Source: Algoriphagus iocasae
Lineage (GTDB): Bacteria > Bacteroidota > Bacteroidia > Cytophagales > Cyclobacteriaceae
DNA length: 64,000 nt
Assembly: GCF_014206875.1 (NCBI RefSeq)
Contig: NZ_JACIJO010000001.1
Span: 868,001 to 932,000 of the forward strand
Direction of reading: 5' to 3'
The notes under the pieces were generated by a model. The model was not told the DNA's origin, did not search any database, and saw nothing but the letters and a program-made list of their open reading frames with translations. Each line of letters starts with the position of its first letter. Position 1 is the stretch's first letter. The position numbers and the translations under genes were made by a program. Below, piece by piece: positions 40,341-48,967 of the stretch.

Positions 40341-43286
40341 ATGAGTTCAGACCAGCCTAACCTATTGCCTTTGTTGCAGAAACTTTCTACCCAATTAGAA
40401 GGACCTTTGCAATTCGATACTTTAACAAAAACCCTCTATTCCACCGATGCTTCCGTGTATCGGGAAATACCTTTGGCAGTAGCCTTTCCAAAAACTGAGG
40501 CAGATATCCAGAAGTTGATCCGTTTTGCTTCAGAAAATGGAACTTCTCTGATCCCAAGAACTGCAGGGACCTCACTGGCTGGTCAGTGCGTTGGAAATGG
40601 AATCGTGGTTGATGTGGCAAAGAACTTCACTAAAATCATTGAATTGAATGTGGAGGAAAGATGGGTGAGGGTACAACCAGGTGTGGTAAGGGATGAACTC
40701 AATAGATTCTTAAAACCTCATGGGCTTTTCTTTAGCCCGATTACTTCTACCGCCAATCGTGCAATGATAGGAGGTATGGTTGGGAATAATTCCTCTGGTA
40801 CTACTTCGATTGTATATGGTGTGACTCGGGATAAAGTCATTTCCCTTAATACCATTTTAAGTGACGGGAATTCGGCAGTTTTTGAAGAGATATCCCAAGA
40901 TGATTTTGACCGAAAATGTGGGCTCAATACTCTGGAGGGTAAGATTTATCGGCAGATTTTTGATGAATTGAATAATCCCGAAGCAAGAGAGGAAATCCAT
41001 GCGCAGTTCCCGAAGAAATCCATACACCGAAGAAATACTGGCTATGCAGTGGATGAATTATTGAAATCCGAGCTTTTTGAAGGAAAGGAAAAGTTTAATT
41101 TCTGCAAACTTTTGACAGGTTCGGAAGGAACATTGGCATTTACTACTGAGATTAAAATCAGCTTGGATCCTTTACCTGATCCCATCGAAATTGTTGTAGC
41201 TGCACATTTTGAGACGATCCATGAAAGTATGGTGGCTTCCCAAACTGCGATGAAACATCCAGCAACTGCAGTGGAATTGATGGACAAGATCATTCTGGAT
41301 TGTACGAAAGAAAGTATTGAATATTCCAAAAACAGATATTTCGTCGAAGGTGATCCAGAAGCACTTTTAATGGTGGAATTCCGAGGTCAAACCTTAGAAG
41401 AAGCCATGGCAAAAGGCCATGCTTTGGTGGAAGATTTTAAAAAGTCAGGAATTGGTTATGCCTACCCGATAATTGAACCAGCGATGGTCTCAGCTGCTTG
41501 GGCGCTAAGGTCAGCAGGACTTGGTCTTCTTGCCAATATTCCGGGTGATCCAAAAGCGGTTGCATGTATTGAAGATACCGCGGTGGACATTGAGGATTTG
41601 GCAGATTACATCGACGAAGTAGATGAGATGATGAAAGGTTTCAATCAAAAACCTGTTCATTATGCCCATGCCGGTGCAGGGGAAATTCACTTACGTCCTA
41701 TTTTGGATTTGAAAAAGTCCAAAGATGTGGAGGAGTTTTACCAAATATCGAAAGCCTCTGCAGAATTGGTGAAAAAGTATCAAGGTTCGCTTTCCGGTGA
41801 ACATGGAGATGGTCGTGTCCGTGCTGCTTTTATCCCAATGATGGTCGGAGAGAAGAATTACGAGCTTTTCCGAAGGGTGAAATTCACTTGGGATCCTCAA
41901 AATATTTTCAATCCCGGGAAAATTGTGGATGCTGCCCCAATGAATAAATTTCTAAGATATGAGCCGGACCAAGAAACGCCTGAGCATAAAACGATGATGG
42001 ACTTTTCTCAGGTTGGAGGAATCCTTCGTTTAGCTGAGAAATGCAACGGTTCTGGGGATTGTAGAAAACTTCCGGGTTCAGGAGGGACGATGTGTCCTAG
42101 TTTCATGGCTACCAGAAATGAACGTGATACAACTCGAGGTCGTGCCAATACTTTACGTGAGTTTTTGACAATGGACAAAAAGGAGAATGCCTTTGATCAT
42201 CCAGAAATCAAAGAAGCGATGGATCTGTGTTTGAGTTGTAAAGGGTGTACTGCCGAGTGTCCTTCGAATGTGGACATGGCCAGTTTGAAAGCAGAGTTCC
42301 TTTACCAATATCAAAAAACTAATGGAACACCACTTCGATCAAAAGCTTTTGCTCATATCAATGAATTGAATGAATTGGGCTCAATCGTTCCAGGAATCGC
42401 TAATTTCTTTTTGAGTAATAGTGTCACTGGAGGATTGATGAAATCTGTTCTTGGTGTGGCTCCAAGTAGAAATTTGCCGGCCATTAGTTCTCAAAGCTTG
42501 AGAAAGTGGTACAAGAAAAATTATGATTCACTTCCTGGAACAGCCAAAACTATCAAATCTGTCTACTTTTTTGTGGATGAGTTTACCAATTACAATGATA
42601 CTCAGATCGGGATTAAAGCTATTTCCTTGTTGAAAAAGCTCGGGTATGAAGTCAGAATTGTGGATCACGAAGAGAGCGGACGATCGGCTTTGTCAAAAGG
42701 CTTGTTGCCAAAAGCGAAAAAACATGCGGAAGCGAATGTGAAAGTGTTTGCGGAATTGATAGATGGAAATACGCCTTTGATTGGTTTGGAGCCTTCTGCT
42801 ATTTTGAGTTTTAGAGATGAATACCCGCGGATTGTGGGCAAAGAGTTAGTCGATGCAGCTAAAAAACTGAAATTTCATGTCAAGCTGATTGATGAGTTTT
42901 TGGCTCAGGAAGCTGCTGCTGGAAATATTAAACCAGAATCTTTTTCTACCAAAAGCCAGAAGATCAAGCTTCATGGTCACTGCCATCAGAAAGCGCTTTC
43001 CTCATTACTTTGGACGCAAAAAATCCTTTCCCTTCCTAAAAATTACACTGTGGAAACGATCCCAAGTGGATGCTGTGGTATGGCTGGAAGCTTTGGGTAT
43101 GAAGCAGAGCATTTTGAAGTTTCACAGCAAGTGGGAGAGTTGGTGCTTTTCCCTGCTGTGAGAATAGCTGATTCCGAAACGATCATTGCTGCTCCAGGGA
43201 CTTCCTGTAGACATCAAATTGCAGATGGAACTGGCCGGAAAGCAAAGCATCCTGTAGAGATTTTATGGGAGGCTTTTGATTCTTAA
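40341..43286 (+). CDS. FAD/Fe-S oxidoreductase fusion (D-lactate dehydrogenase/GlcD-GlcF-like)
   Basis: Single large flavoprotein of 981 residues that joins a GlcD-like FAD oxidase to a GlcF-like Fe-S and CCG part. The start is ATG at 40341; two codons upstream lies TTG. FAD-binding type 4 signature: PRTAGTSLAGQCVG and GMVGNNSSGTTSIVYGVTRD. Ferredoxin-like motifs: CNGSGDC...GTMCPSF and CLSCKGCTAECPSNVDM. The C-terminal CCG domain has HGHCHQKAL and PSGCCGMAGSFGYE, as in heterodisulfide reductase subunit B. Likely oxidises a 2-hydroxy acid such as D-lactate and passes electrons to quinone; the substrate is inferred. No partner gene adjacent. Confidence 0.92.
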   Translation: MSSDQPNLLPLLQKLSTQLEGPLQFDTLTKTLYSTDASVYREIPLAVAFPKTEADIQKLIRFASENGTSLIPRTAGTSLAGQCVGNGIVVDVAKNFTKIIELNVEERWVRVQPGVVRDELNRFLKPHGLFFSPITSTANRAMIGGMVGNNSSGTTSIVYGVTRDKVISLNTILSDGNSAVFEEISQDDFDRKCGLNTLEGKIYRQIFDELNNPEAREEIHAQFPKKSIHRRNTGYAVDELLKSELFEGKEKFNFCKLLTGSEGTLAFTTEIKISLDPLPDPIEIVVAAHFETIHESMVASQTAMKHPATAVELMDKIILDCTKESIEYSKNRYFVEGDPEALLMVEFRGQTLEEAMAKGHALVEDFKKSGIGYAYPIIEPAMVSAAWALRSAGLGLLANIPGDPKAVACIEDTAVDIEDLADYIDEVDEMMKGFNQKPVHYAHAGAGEIHLRPILDLKKSKDVEEFYQISKASAELVKKYQGSLSGEHGDGRVRAAFIPMMVGEKNYELFRRVKFTWDPQNIFNPGKIVDAAPMNKFLRYEPDQETPEHKTMMDFSQVGGILRLAEKCNGSGDCRKLPGSGGTMCPSFMATRNERDTTRGRANTLREFLTMDKKENAFDHPEIKEAMDLCLSCKGCTAECPSNVDMASLKAEFLYQYQKTNGTPLRSKAFAHINELNELGSIVPGIANFFLSNSVTGGLMKSVLGVAPSRNLPAISSQSLRKWYKKNYDSLPGTAKTIKSVYFFVDEFTNYNDTQIGIKAISLLKKLGYEVRIVDHEESGRSALSKGLLPKAKKHAEANVKVFAELIDGNTPLIGLEPSAILSFRDEYPRIVGKELVDAAKKLKFHVKLIDEFLAQEAAAGNIKPESFSTKSQKIKLHGHCHQKALSSLLWTQKILSLPKNYTVETIPSGCCGMAGSFGYEAEHFEVSQQVGELVLFPAVRIADSETIIAAPGTSCRHQIADGTGRKAKHPVEILWEAFDS

Positions 43287-43301
43287 AGCTCAGCGTATTA
43301 A

Positions 43302-44489
43302 TTAGAACTTAAGCTTATACTTGATGACAATCGGATCTTCAAATCCGATTGTTTTAGAAAGTTGATCTTTCAATTGATCCCCGTATTTACCAAATGCTCC
43401 AGTTTCCAAAGCATGGATCCAGTCTTCTGTTCGTAGTACATCATAGAAATATCCGTCTTTCGCAAATCCTTTTCCATTGGACCAACCTGCAAAAGAAGGG
43501 AAAGCGGTGACTTTTTGATTGGAGAAATTGAGGAAAACCTCATGAATTGGAAAAGTCCGCATGTCTGATAAATCCATGTCTTGATTTTTGATTAAAGCAA
43601 AAGTTTTTATCCTTGCTATGGAATCTGTGTACCAGATTTTTCCCATGTTAAAAGCATAGGGTTGTTGAACTACAGTTTTTTCGAAGTCCTCTGGGTTTCT
43701 ATTTAATTCTTGTTTTGAAATCCCTCTTTCTCCAAAATCTAATACGCCAAAAGGTTTTGTTGCAGTCTTTTCTAAGATGGTGAGGGTGTCAGAAAATGCG
43801 AAATTCAGCAAGTAAGATTGGCCTAATTTAGCTATTTCGCCTTCACTGATTTCTGCAGCTAAAGGACTTGCTTTAAGTGGTATATCAATAAATTGATCAT
43901 TCTCTAAATCAACTATTTTGAATACTTTATATTTTCCTTCCTCATCTGTTTTTCCATCAAACATGGGAGATACTAACCATTTGTTTGGTATGATTTCTTG
44001 AAAAGTCGGTAAGAAAGCCAATTCTTCCAAGATGGTTTCACTTCCAATAAAGTCAAAGTCAGGAAAGCTATAATGTTTGATTAAACCAGCCCCAACAGAA
44101 AGACTCAAAGTGTCTTCCGTGAAATTAATTCCCTGGATATTTTGGTATTCTGTTGGCCCTTCCCCAGCTCGGTCAAAAGTTTTTAAATAGTTACCCTTTA
44201 GATCGAAAAGATGGATTTTAGCGGTTGGATTACAGATCGTTGCATAAACGATGTATTCATTGGTAATAAATAGATTCCATATACTACAATTCAAATTTGC
44301 GGGAGAATCGGAGTTGTTTAGCAATGGGATAAATTCTACGGACTCTACTACCTTATCGAAATCATTTACTGACTTACCAGTAATTTCAAAAGTTGGTATT
44401 TCTTGAATGTTACTTTCTGAATTTTGACAACCAAAAGCTAAAAAAGCACTCAATGAAAGAGCATAAAAAGTATTCTTGAAATGAAACAT
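43302..44489 (-). CDS. 6-bladed beta-propeller lipoprotein
   Basis: Exported protein of 395 residues with a lipobox-like LAFGC (Cys21) and then a beta-propeller of the Bacteroidota 6-bladed type (PF17170). Blade parts visible: IHLFDLKGNYLKTFDRAGEGPTEYQNIQGI, DTLSLSVGAGLIKHYSFPDF, WLVSPMFDGKTDEEGKYKVFKI and YLLNFAFSDTLTI. Function unknown in the family; some members act in ligand sensing or binding at the surface. It follows hutG by 13 bases, so it is probably transcribed at the end of the hut operon, although a role in histidine use is not known. Confidence 0.85.
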   Translation of the reverse strand: MFHFKNTFYALSLSAFLAFGCQNSESNIQEIPTFEITGKSVNDFDKVVESVEFIPLLNNSDSPANLNCSIWNLFITNEYIVYATICNPTAKIHLFDLKGNYLKTFDRAGEGPTEYQNIQGINFTEDTLSLSVGAGLIKHYSFPDFDFIGSETILEELAFLPTFQEIIPNKWLVSPMFDGKTDEEGKYKVFKIVDLENDQFIDIPLKASPLAAEISEGEIAKLGQSYLLNFAFSDTLTILEKTATKPFGVLDFGERGISKQELNRNPEDFEKTVVQQPYAFNMGKIWYTDSIARIKTFALIKNQDMDLSDMRTFPIHEVFLNFSNQKVTAFPSFAGWSNGKGFAKDGYFYDVLRTEDWIHALETGAFGKYGDQLKDQLSKTIGFEDPIVIKYKLKF

Positions 44490-44502
44490 TATTGTTGATT
44501 TA

Positions 44503-45465
44503 TTAACTAAAAACCTTTCTTGCTACATATTCGGCACATCTTGCAGCTAGTCTGGATGTACAATTATCAATATCGTAATTAGGGTTGAGTTCGACTACAT
44601 CCATGGAAATCAACTTTTTTGTTGAAGCGATCAATTCAAAAACTTTGAAGGCAAACTCAGGTTCAAAACCCATTGGAGATGGGGCAGACACCCCAGGCGC
44701 AAATGCTGATGCAAATCCATCCATATCCACCGTCAAATAAATTTTGTCAACAGAATCTAAAAACCAGAGTATTTTCTCTTGGATTACCTCCCAATTATTA
44801 AGTCTGAAATCTTCCATGACCATCCATTTGGTTCCGGTGCTTTCAGCGGTATCAAATAATGATTTTGGGTTGGTGGATCGTTGGATGCCTAAACATAAAT
44901 ATTGAAAATCATCTCCAAACTCTTCGGCAAGCTGATAAAAAGGCGATCCAGAATGGCCTTTTCCATTAACGAGGGGTCGCAAATCAAAATGAGCATCTAG
45001 GTTAATGATCCCTAGCCTTTCATTCTTTGGTTTAAGGAAATCATAAATTCCCTTTGCATGGGCCAAAGCCAAATCGTGTCCACCTCCAAGCAAGATTGGG
45101 AAGTGATTGGTTTCCAAAAGACTTTTCACAGTGTCTGTTATCAGGTTATGGCTGGATTCCATATCACTGTTTACAGTAATCACATCGCCATAATCAAAAA
45201 TCCTGGTTTTTTCGGGAAGGTGAAAAGCAAGACTTCCCATCATATTGCGAATAGATTTTGGTCCAGCTATGGTGCCTAGCCTTCCTTGATTTCTATTCAC
45301 GCCTTCTTCTCCTGCATATCCCAAAATTCCAACTTTAGGATTCTCAGTATTTGAATCGATTTGTAAATCGTTGACAGAGATGCTTGCCTGGTGCCAATAT
45401 TCGATCGAATCGGATTTTCTACCAAACCAATTGGAAGTTTCTGGATTTTGATGGAATTCGCTCAT
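44503..45465 (-). CDS. hutG: Formimidoylglutamase
   Basis: Mn-dependent arginase-fold hydrolase of 320 residues that converts N-formimidoyl-L-glutamate to L-glutamate and formamide, the last step of this histidine pathway. Metal-site motifs: ILLGGGHDLALAHA (His), INLDAHFDLRP (Asp-x-His-x-Asp) and LTVDMDGFASAFAPG (Asp-x-Asp). GFEPEFAFKVFELIA and ELNPNYDIDNCTSRLAAR close the fold. Nine bases after hutU, so co-transcribed. Confidence 0.94.
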   Translation of the reverse strand: MSEFHQNPETSNWFGRKSDSIEYWHQASISVNDLQIDSNTENPKVGILGYAGEEGVNRNQGRLGTIAGPKSIRNMMGSLAFHLPEKTRIFDYGDVITVNSDMESSHNLITDTVKSLLETNHFPILLGGGHDLALAHAKGIYDFLKPKNERLGIINLDAHFDLRPLVNGKGHSGSPFYQLAEEFGDDFQYLCLGIQRSTNPKSLFDTAESTGTKWMVMEDFRLNNWEVIQEKILWFLDSVDKIYLTVDMDGFASAFAPGVSAPSPMGFEPEFAFKVFELIASTKKLISMDVVELNPNYDIDNCTSRLAARCAEYVARKVFS

Positions 45466-45474
45466 TGCTTTTTT

Positions 45475-47475
45475 TTAAAGCAATTTATCCAAAATACTAG
45501 GATCTACCAGATTTGGAACCGTAACTTTTAATTGAGGACTTCTGTCCATCTCCCTTTGGATCGCTTCCAATGATCCCGAATTTCTGGCCCAAGCTCTTCT
45601 TGCAATTCCATTATTCACATCGTAAAAAAGCATGGATTTCAGTTTTCTTTCTGAATCTTCCGATCCATCCAGAACCATCCCAAATCCTCCATTCATTACC
45701 TCTCCCCAGCCAACTCCGCCGCCATTGTGGATTGAAACCCAAGTGGCTCCTCTGAAACTATCCCCGATCACATTATGAATCGCCATATCAGCTGTGAACT
45801 TACTTCCATCGTAGATATTGCTTGTTTCACGAAAAGGTGAATCGGTTCCGCTTACATCATGATGATCTCGACCCAGCACAATCGGAGCAGAAATTTCTCC
45901 TGATAGTACAGCATCGTTGAAGGCTTTAGCGATTTTCGATCTTCCTTCCGCATCTGCATATAGGATTCTCGCCTGTGACCCAACGACCAATTTGTTCTTT
46001 TCAGCCTCCTCGATCCAGGTAATGTTATCCTGCATTTGCTGTTGAATAGAAGAAGGAGAATTCTGCATGATTTCTTTTAGAACCTTCGCAGCGATCTGGT
46101 CTGATTTTCTTAAATCCTCCGCTTTTCCGGAAGTACATACCCATCGGAATGGTCCAAATCCATAATCAAAGCACATCGGACCCAAGATATCTTGCACATA
46201 AGATGGATATCGGAAATCAATACCATTCTCAGCCATAACTTCTGCTCCAGCTCTGGATGCTTCCAGCAAAAAGGCATTTCCATAGTCAAAAAAGTAGGTT
46301 CCCTTTGCTACATGGGAATTAATGGAAGCAGCATGTCTCCTTAAAGTCTCCTGTACTTTTTCCTTGAAAGTTTTTGGATCCTCTGCCATAAGCTTGTTTG
46401 ACTCCTCAAAGGAAAGCCCAACAGGATAATAACCTCCAGCCCAAGGATTGTGAAGAGACGTCTGGTCAGAACCCAGCTCTACGAAAATTCCCTCTTTATC
46501 AAATCGCTCCCATACATCTACAATGTTTCCAATGAACGCCAGAGAGACGACTTCTTGATTTTTTTTGGCAAGCTGTGTCCGAATTACGAGCTCGTCTAAA
46601 TTTTCAATCAATTCATCGACCCATCCTTGTTCATGCCGTTTTCTGGCAGCAGCAGGATTCACTTCTGCACAAATAGTGATGCATCCGGCAATATTTCCAG
46701 CTTTGGGCTGTGCTCCACTCATACCTCCTAGACCTGCAGTCAAAAAAATCTTTCCCGCGGGTTTCTTTCCGGCTCCCAGCTTTTTACGGAAGGCATTCAT
46801 CACAGTAATTGTTGTTCCATGTACAATTCCCTGAGGACCGATATACATAAAAGAACCTGCGGTCATTTGGCCATATTGCGTCACTCCAAGTGCGTTGAAT
46901 TTCTCCCAATCATCGGGTTTGGAGTAATTCGGGATCATCATCCCATTGGTTACCACCACTCGAGGAGCTTCTTTGGAAGAAGGAAAAAGTCCCATAGGAT
47001 GTCCAGAATAGATATGCAAAGTCTGATCATCGCTCATTTCAGACAGGTATTTCATCACCAAAAGATATTGAGCCCAGTTTTGGAAAACAGCTCCATTTCC
47101 ACCGTAAGTGATCAATTCCTCAGGATGCTGCGCAACTGCTGGATCCAAATTATTCTGGATCATTAGCATAATTGCCGCTGCCTGTTTTGACTTGGCAGGA
47201 TAGTCAGTGATGGCTCTCGCGCGCATCTCGTAATCCGGCATAAATCTATACATATAGATTCGGCCATAATCTTTCAGTTCCGTTAAAAACTCACTTGCCA
47301 ATTCCAAATGCCATTCTTTAGGAAAATATCGCAATGCATTCGTCAATGCAAGTTTCTTTTCTTCTCCCGAAAGGATATCCTTGCGCTTTGGAGCATGGCT
47401 CAAAGTTGTGTTTAGGGTTCTTTTTGAAGGAAGTTGAGAAGGAATGCCTTGGGATATTTGCTCTTTAAAAGTCAT
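45475..47475 (-). CDS. hutU: Urocanate hydratase
   Basis: NAD-dependent enzyme of 666 residues that adds water to urocanate to form imidazolone propionate. The family is usually about 555-675; the longer Bacteroidota form has extra N-terminal residues. Seen are YGGNGAVFQNWAQYLLVMKYL, SGHPMGLFPSSKEAPRVVVTNGMMIPN, TAGLGGMSGAQPKAGNIAG (Rossmann loop for tightly bound NAD), GSDQTSLHNPWAGGYYPVG and a final WVSIHNGGGVGWGEVMNGG. Part of the hut operon. Confidence 0.97.
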   Translation of the reverse strand: MTFKEQISQGIPSQLPSKRTLNTTLSHAPKRKDILSGEEKKLALTNALRYFPKEWHLELASEFLTELKDYGRIYMYRFMPDYEMRARAITDYPAKSKQAAAIMLMIQNNLDPAVAQHPEELITYGGNGAVFQNWAQYLLVMKYLSEMSDDQTLHIYSGHPMGLFPSSKEAPRVVVTNGMMIPNYSKPDDWEKFNALGVTQYGQMTAGSFMYIGPQGIVHGTTITVMNAFRKKLGAGKKPAGKIFLTAGLGGMSGAQPKAGNIAGCITICAEVNPAAARKRHEQGWVDELIENLDELVIRTQLAKKNQEVVSLAFIGNIVDVWERFDKEGIFVELGSDQTSLHNPWAGGYYPVGLSFEESNKLMAEDPKTFKEKVQETLRRHAASINSHVAKGTYFFDYGNAFLLEASRAGAEVMAENGIDFRYPSYVQDILGPMCFDYGFGPFRWVCTSGKAEDLRKSDQIAAKVLKEIMQNSPSSIQQQMQDNITWIEEAEKNKLVVGSQARILYADAEGRSKIAKAFNDAVLSGEISAPIVLGRDHHDVSGTDSPFRETSNIYDGSKFTADMAIHNVIGDSFRGATWVSIHNGGGVGWGEVMNGGFGMVLDGSEDSERKLKSMLFYDVNNGIARRAWARNSGSLEAIQREMDRSPQLKVTVPNLVDPSILDKLL

Positions 47476-47589
47476 GCTATTTACGATTTTTGAATTACGA
47501 TTTACGAGCTTTATTTGAACCTCTGTCGTAATTCTATGATCTGGAGTTTATACTTAATGTCTTGATTCTTGGATCTAAAATCTAATGTC
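47476..47589. repeat. Degenerate low-complexity repeat in the hutI-hutU gap
   Basis: 114 bases between hutI and hutU. The first third has overlapping TTACGATTT copies (TTTACGATTTTTGAATTACG, then ATTTACGAG), the last third has TGTCTTGATTCTTGGATCTA, then AAATCTAATGTCTCACGTC. Both kinds occur as short intergenic remnants in many Bacteroidota. No gene, no strong hairpin. Confidence 0.55.
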
Positions 47590-48822
47590 TCACGTCTTAC
47601 TTCCTCTTTTCCATACCTGCGCTGGTTTCAACTTCCCTTGATTATAAAGGATTTCTCTATAATCTGAAGTTGGATAAAGATTAAAATCTGCCAAAAATCC
47701 TGATCTTAATTTGCCTCGATCTTCTAAACCCAAAGCCGAAGCAGCTCGAAATGTCAATGCTGCAAAAACTTCTGCGGTGCTGAGTTTTTCGAACGTTGCC
47801 AAAATCGAAGCTTGTGTGAGCAAATCTCCCATCGGAGCGGAACCAGGATTCCAGTCACTTCCAATTGCCAAAGAACCTCCTTGATCGAGTATTTTTCTAG
47901 CCGGAGTAAAATCACATCCCAAACCTATGGATGCTCCGGGAAGTGCGACCGCAATCGTATCTGAATTAGCCAAAAGAGCGATTTCTTTTTCAGTCGAAGC
48001 TTCCAAATGATCTGCGGATTTAGCTTTGAAATTTACCGCAACTTCAGAACCTCCTGTAGTAAATTGATCTGCGTGAGCAGTCAGTTCAAATCCAAACTCC
48101 ATCGCTTTTTGATAATAGGTTTTTATTTCTCCTGGCGAAAAAGCGCTTTTCTCAACAAAGGAATCAATTCGGTTTGCGAGGATCTCTGATTTGAGAATTG
48201 GGAAAAGTTGTTTAGAAATCATTTCCAGATATTCCTGATTTGTGCCTTCAAAATCGCGAGGTTTCATGTGCGCAGCAAGACAAGTCGGAATTAAGTCTGC
48301 TTTGGCTTCTTGATTAGCTTGTTTGATGGAACGAAGCATTTTTAGTTCTTCTTCTAATGATAGCCCATAACCGCTTTTCACCTCAATAGTGGTTACTCCA
48401 TCACTTAAATGCCTATTTGCGTTAGAAATAGTTCTTTCAGCAAGGCCATCTTGACTGAGGTTTCTTGTTTGGGTGACTGTATCCCAAATTCCTCCTCCAG
48501 CCTCTGCTATTTCCAGGTAAGATTTTCCTGCATTTCTCATGGCAAAATCCTTGGCTCGGCTACCTCCAAAACAAATATGTGTATGGCAATCTATCCAACC
48601 TGGAAGAGCTACAAAATCTTTCTCCAACTCAATTACCTCAGCATTTAACGATTTTGCTTTGGCTTTTAAATCATTAAAGTTTCCAATTTCCAAAATCTTT
48701 TCTCCTTCCATCAGGATCCCAGCATACTCCAGAATTTCCAATTGCTCATCTTGCAACACACCTTTTAACGGGAGTTTGTCTAGAGTCAATAGTTGTGATA
48801 TAGGGCCGATTAGTTTTTTCAT
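47590..48822 (-). CDS. hutI: Imidazolonepropionase
   Basis: Metal-dependent amidohydrolase of 410 residues that opens the imidazolone ring of imidazolonepropionate to give N-formimidoyl-L-glutamate. Metal ligands: PGWIDCHTHICFGGSR (HxH), SGYGLSLEEELKML, LTAHADQFTTGG and the Asp in AIGSDWNPGSAPMGDLL. The C-terminal part has LTFRAASALGLEDRGKLRSGFLADF typical for amidohydrolases. Second gene of the hut operon; a 145-base gap with a REP-like repeat precedes it and a 114-base repeat gap follows. Confidence 0.96.
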   Translation of the reverse strand: MKKLIGPISQLLTLDKLPLKGVLQDEQLEILEYAGILMEGEKILEIGNFNDLKAKAKSLNAEVIELEKDFVALPGWIDCHTHICFGGSRAKDFAMRNAGKSYLEIAEAGGGIWDTVTQTRNLSQDGLAERTISNANRHLSDGVTTIEVKSGYGLSLEEELKMLRSIKQANQEAKADLIPTCLAAHMKPRDFEGTNQEYLEMISKQLFPILKSEILANRIDSFVEKSAFSPGEIKTYYQKAMEFGFELTAHADQFTTGGSEVAVNFKAKSADHLEASTEKEIALLANSDTIAVALPGASIGLGCDFTPARKILDQGGSLAIGSDWNPGSAPMGDLLTQASILATFEKLSTAEVFAALTFRAASALGLEDRGKLRSGFLADFNLYPTSDYREILYNQGKLKPAQVWKRGSKT

Positions 48823-48866
48823 GGTTTGTTGGTTTTTAGAAAGACCACTGTTGTTTCTATTGGTTT

Positions 48867-48962
48867 CCCGCAGATTTACGCTGATAAGGGGCGCAGATAA
48901 AAGCGCAGATTTTTATTATTTATCAGCGGAAATCTGCGTCTTTTTCTGCACCAATCTGCGGG
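48867..48962. repeat. REP-like palindromic repeat between hutH and hutI
   Basis: Complex hairpin of 96 bases. Outer arms CCCGCAGATT (48867-48876) and AATCTGCGGG (48953-48962) are exact complements. Inner arms CGCAGATTTACGCTGATA (48869-48886) and TATCAGCGGAAATCTGCG (48921-48938) match at 17 of 18 positions. Between them lie GGCGCAGATAAAAGCGCAGA copies of the same motif. CGCAGATT repeats of this kind are common between Bacteroidota genes. It ends just before the hutH stop. Confidence 0.8.
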
Positions 48963-48967
48963 CAATT

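Noticed and set aside
48867..48962. CRISPR array
   Set aside because: The CGCAGATT copies are palindromic parts of a single hairpin; there are no equal spacers or repeated units of array length.
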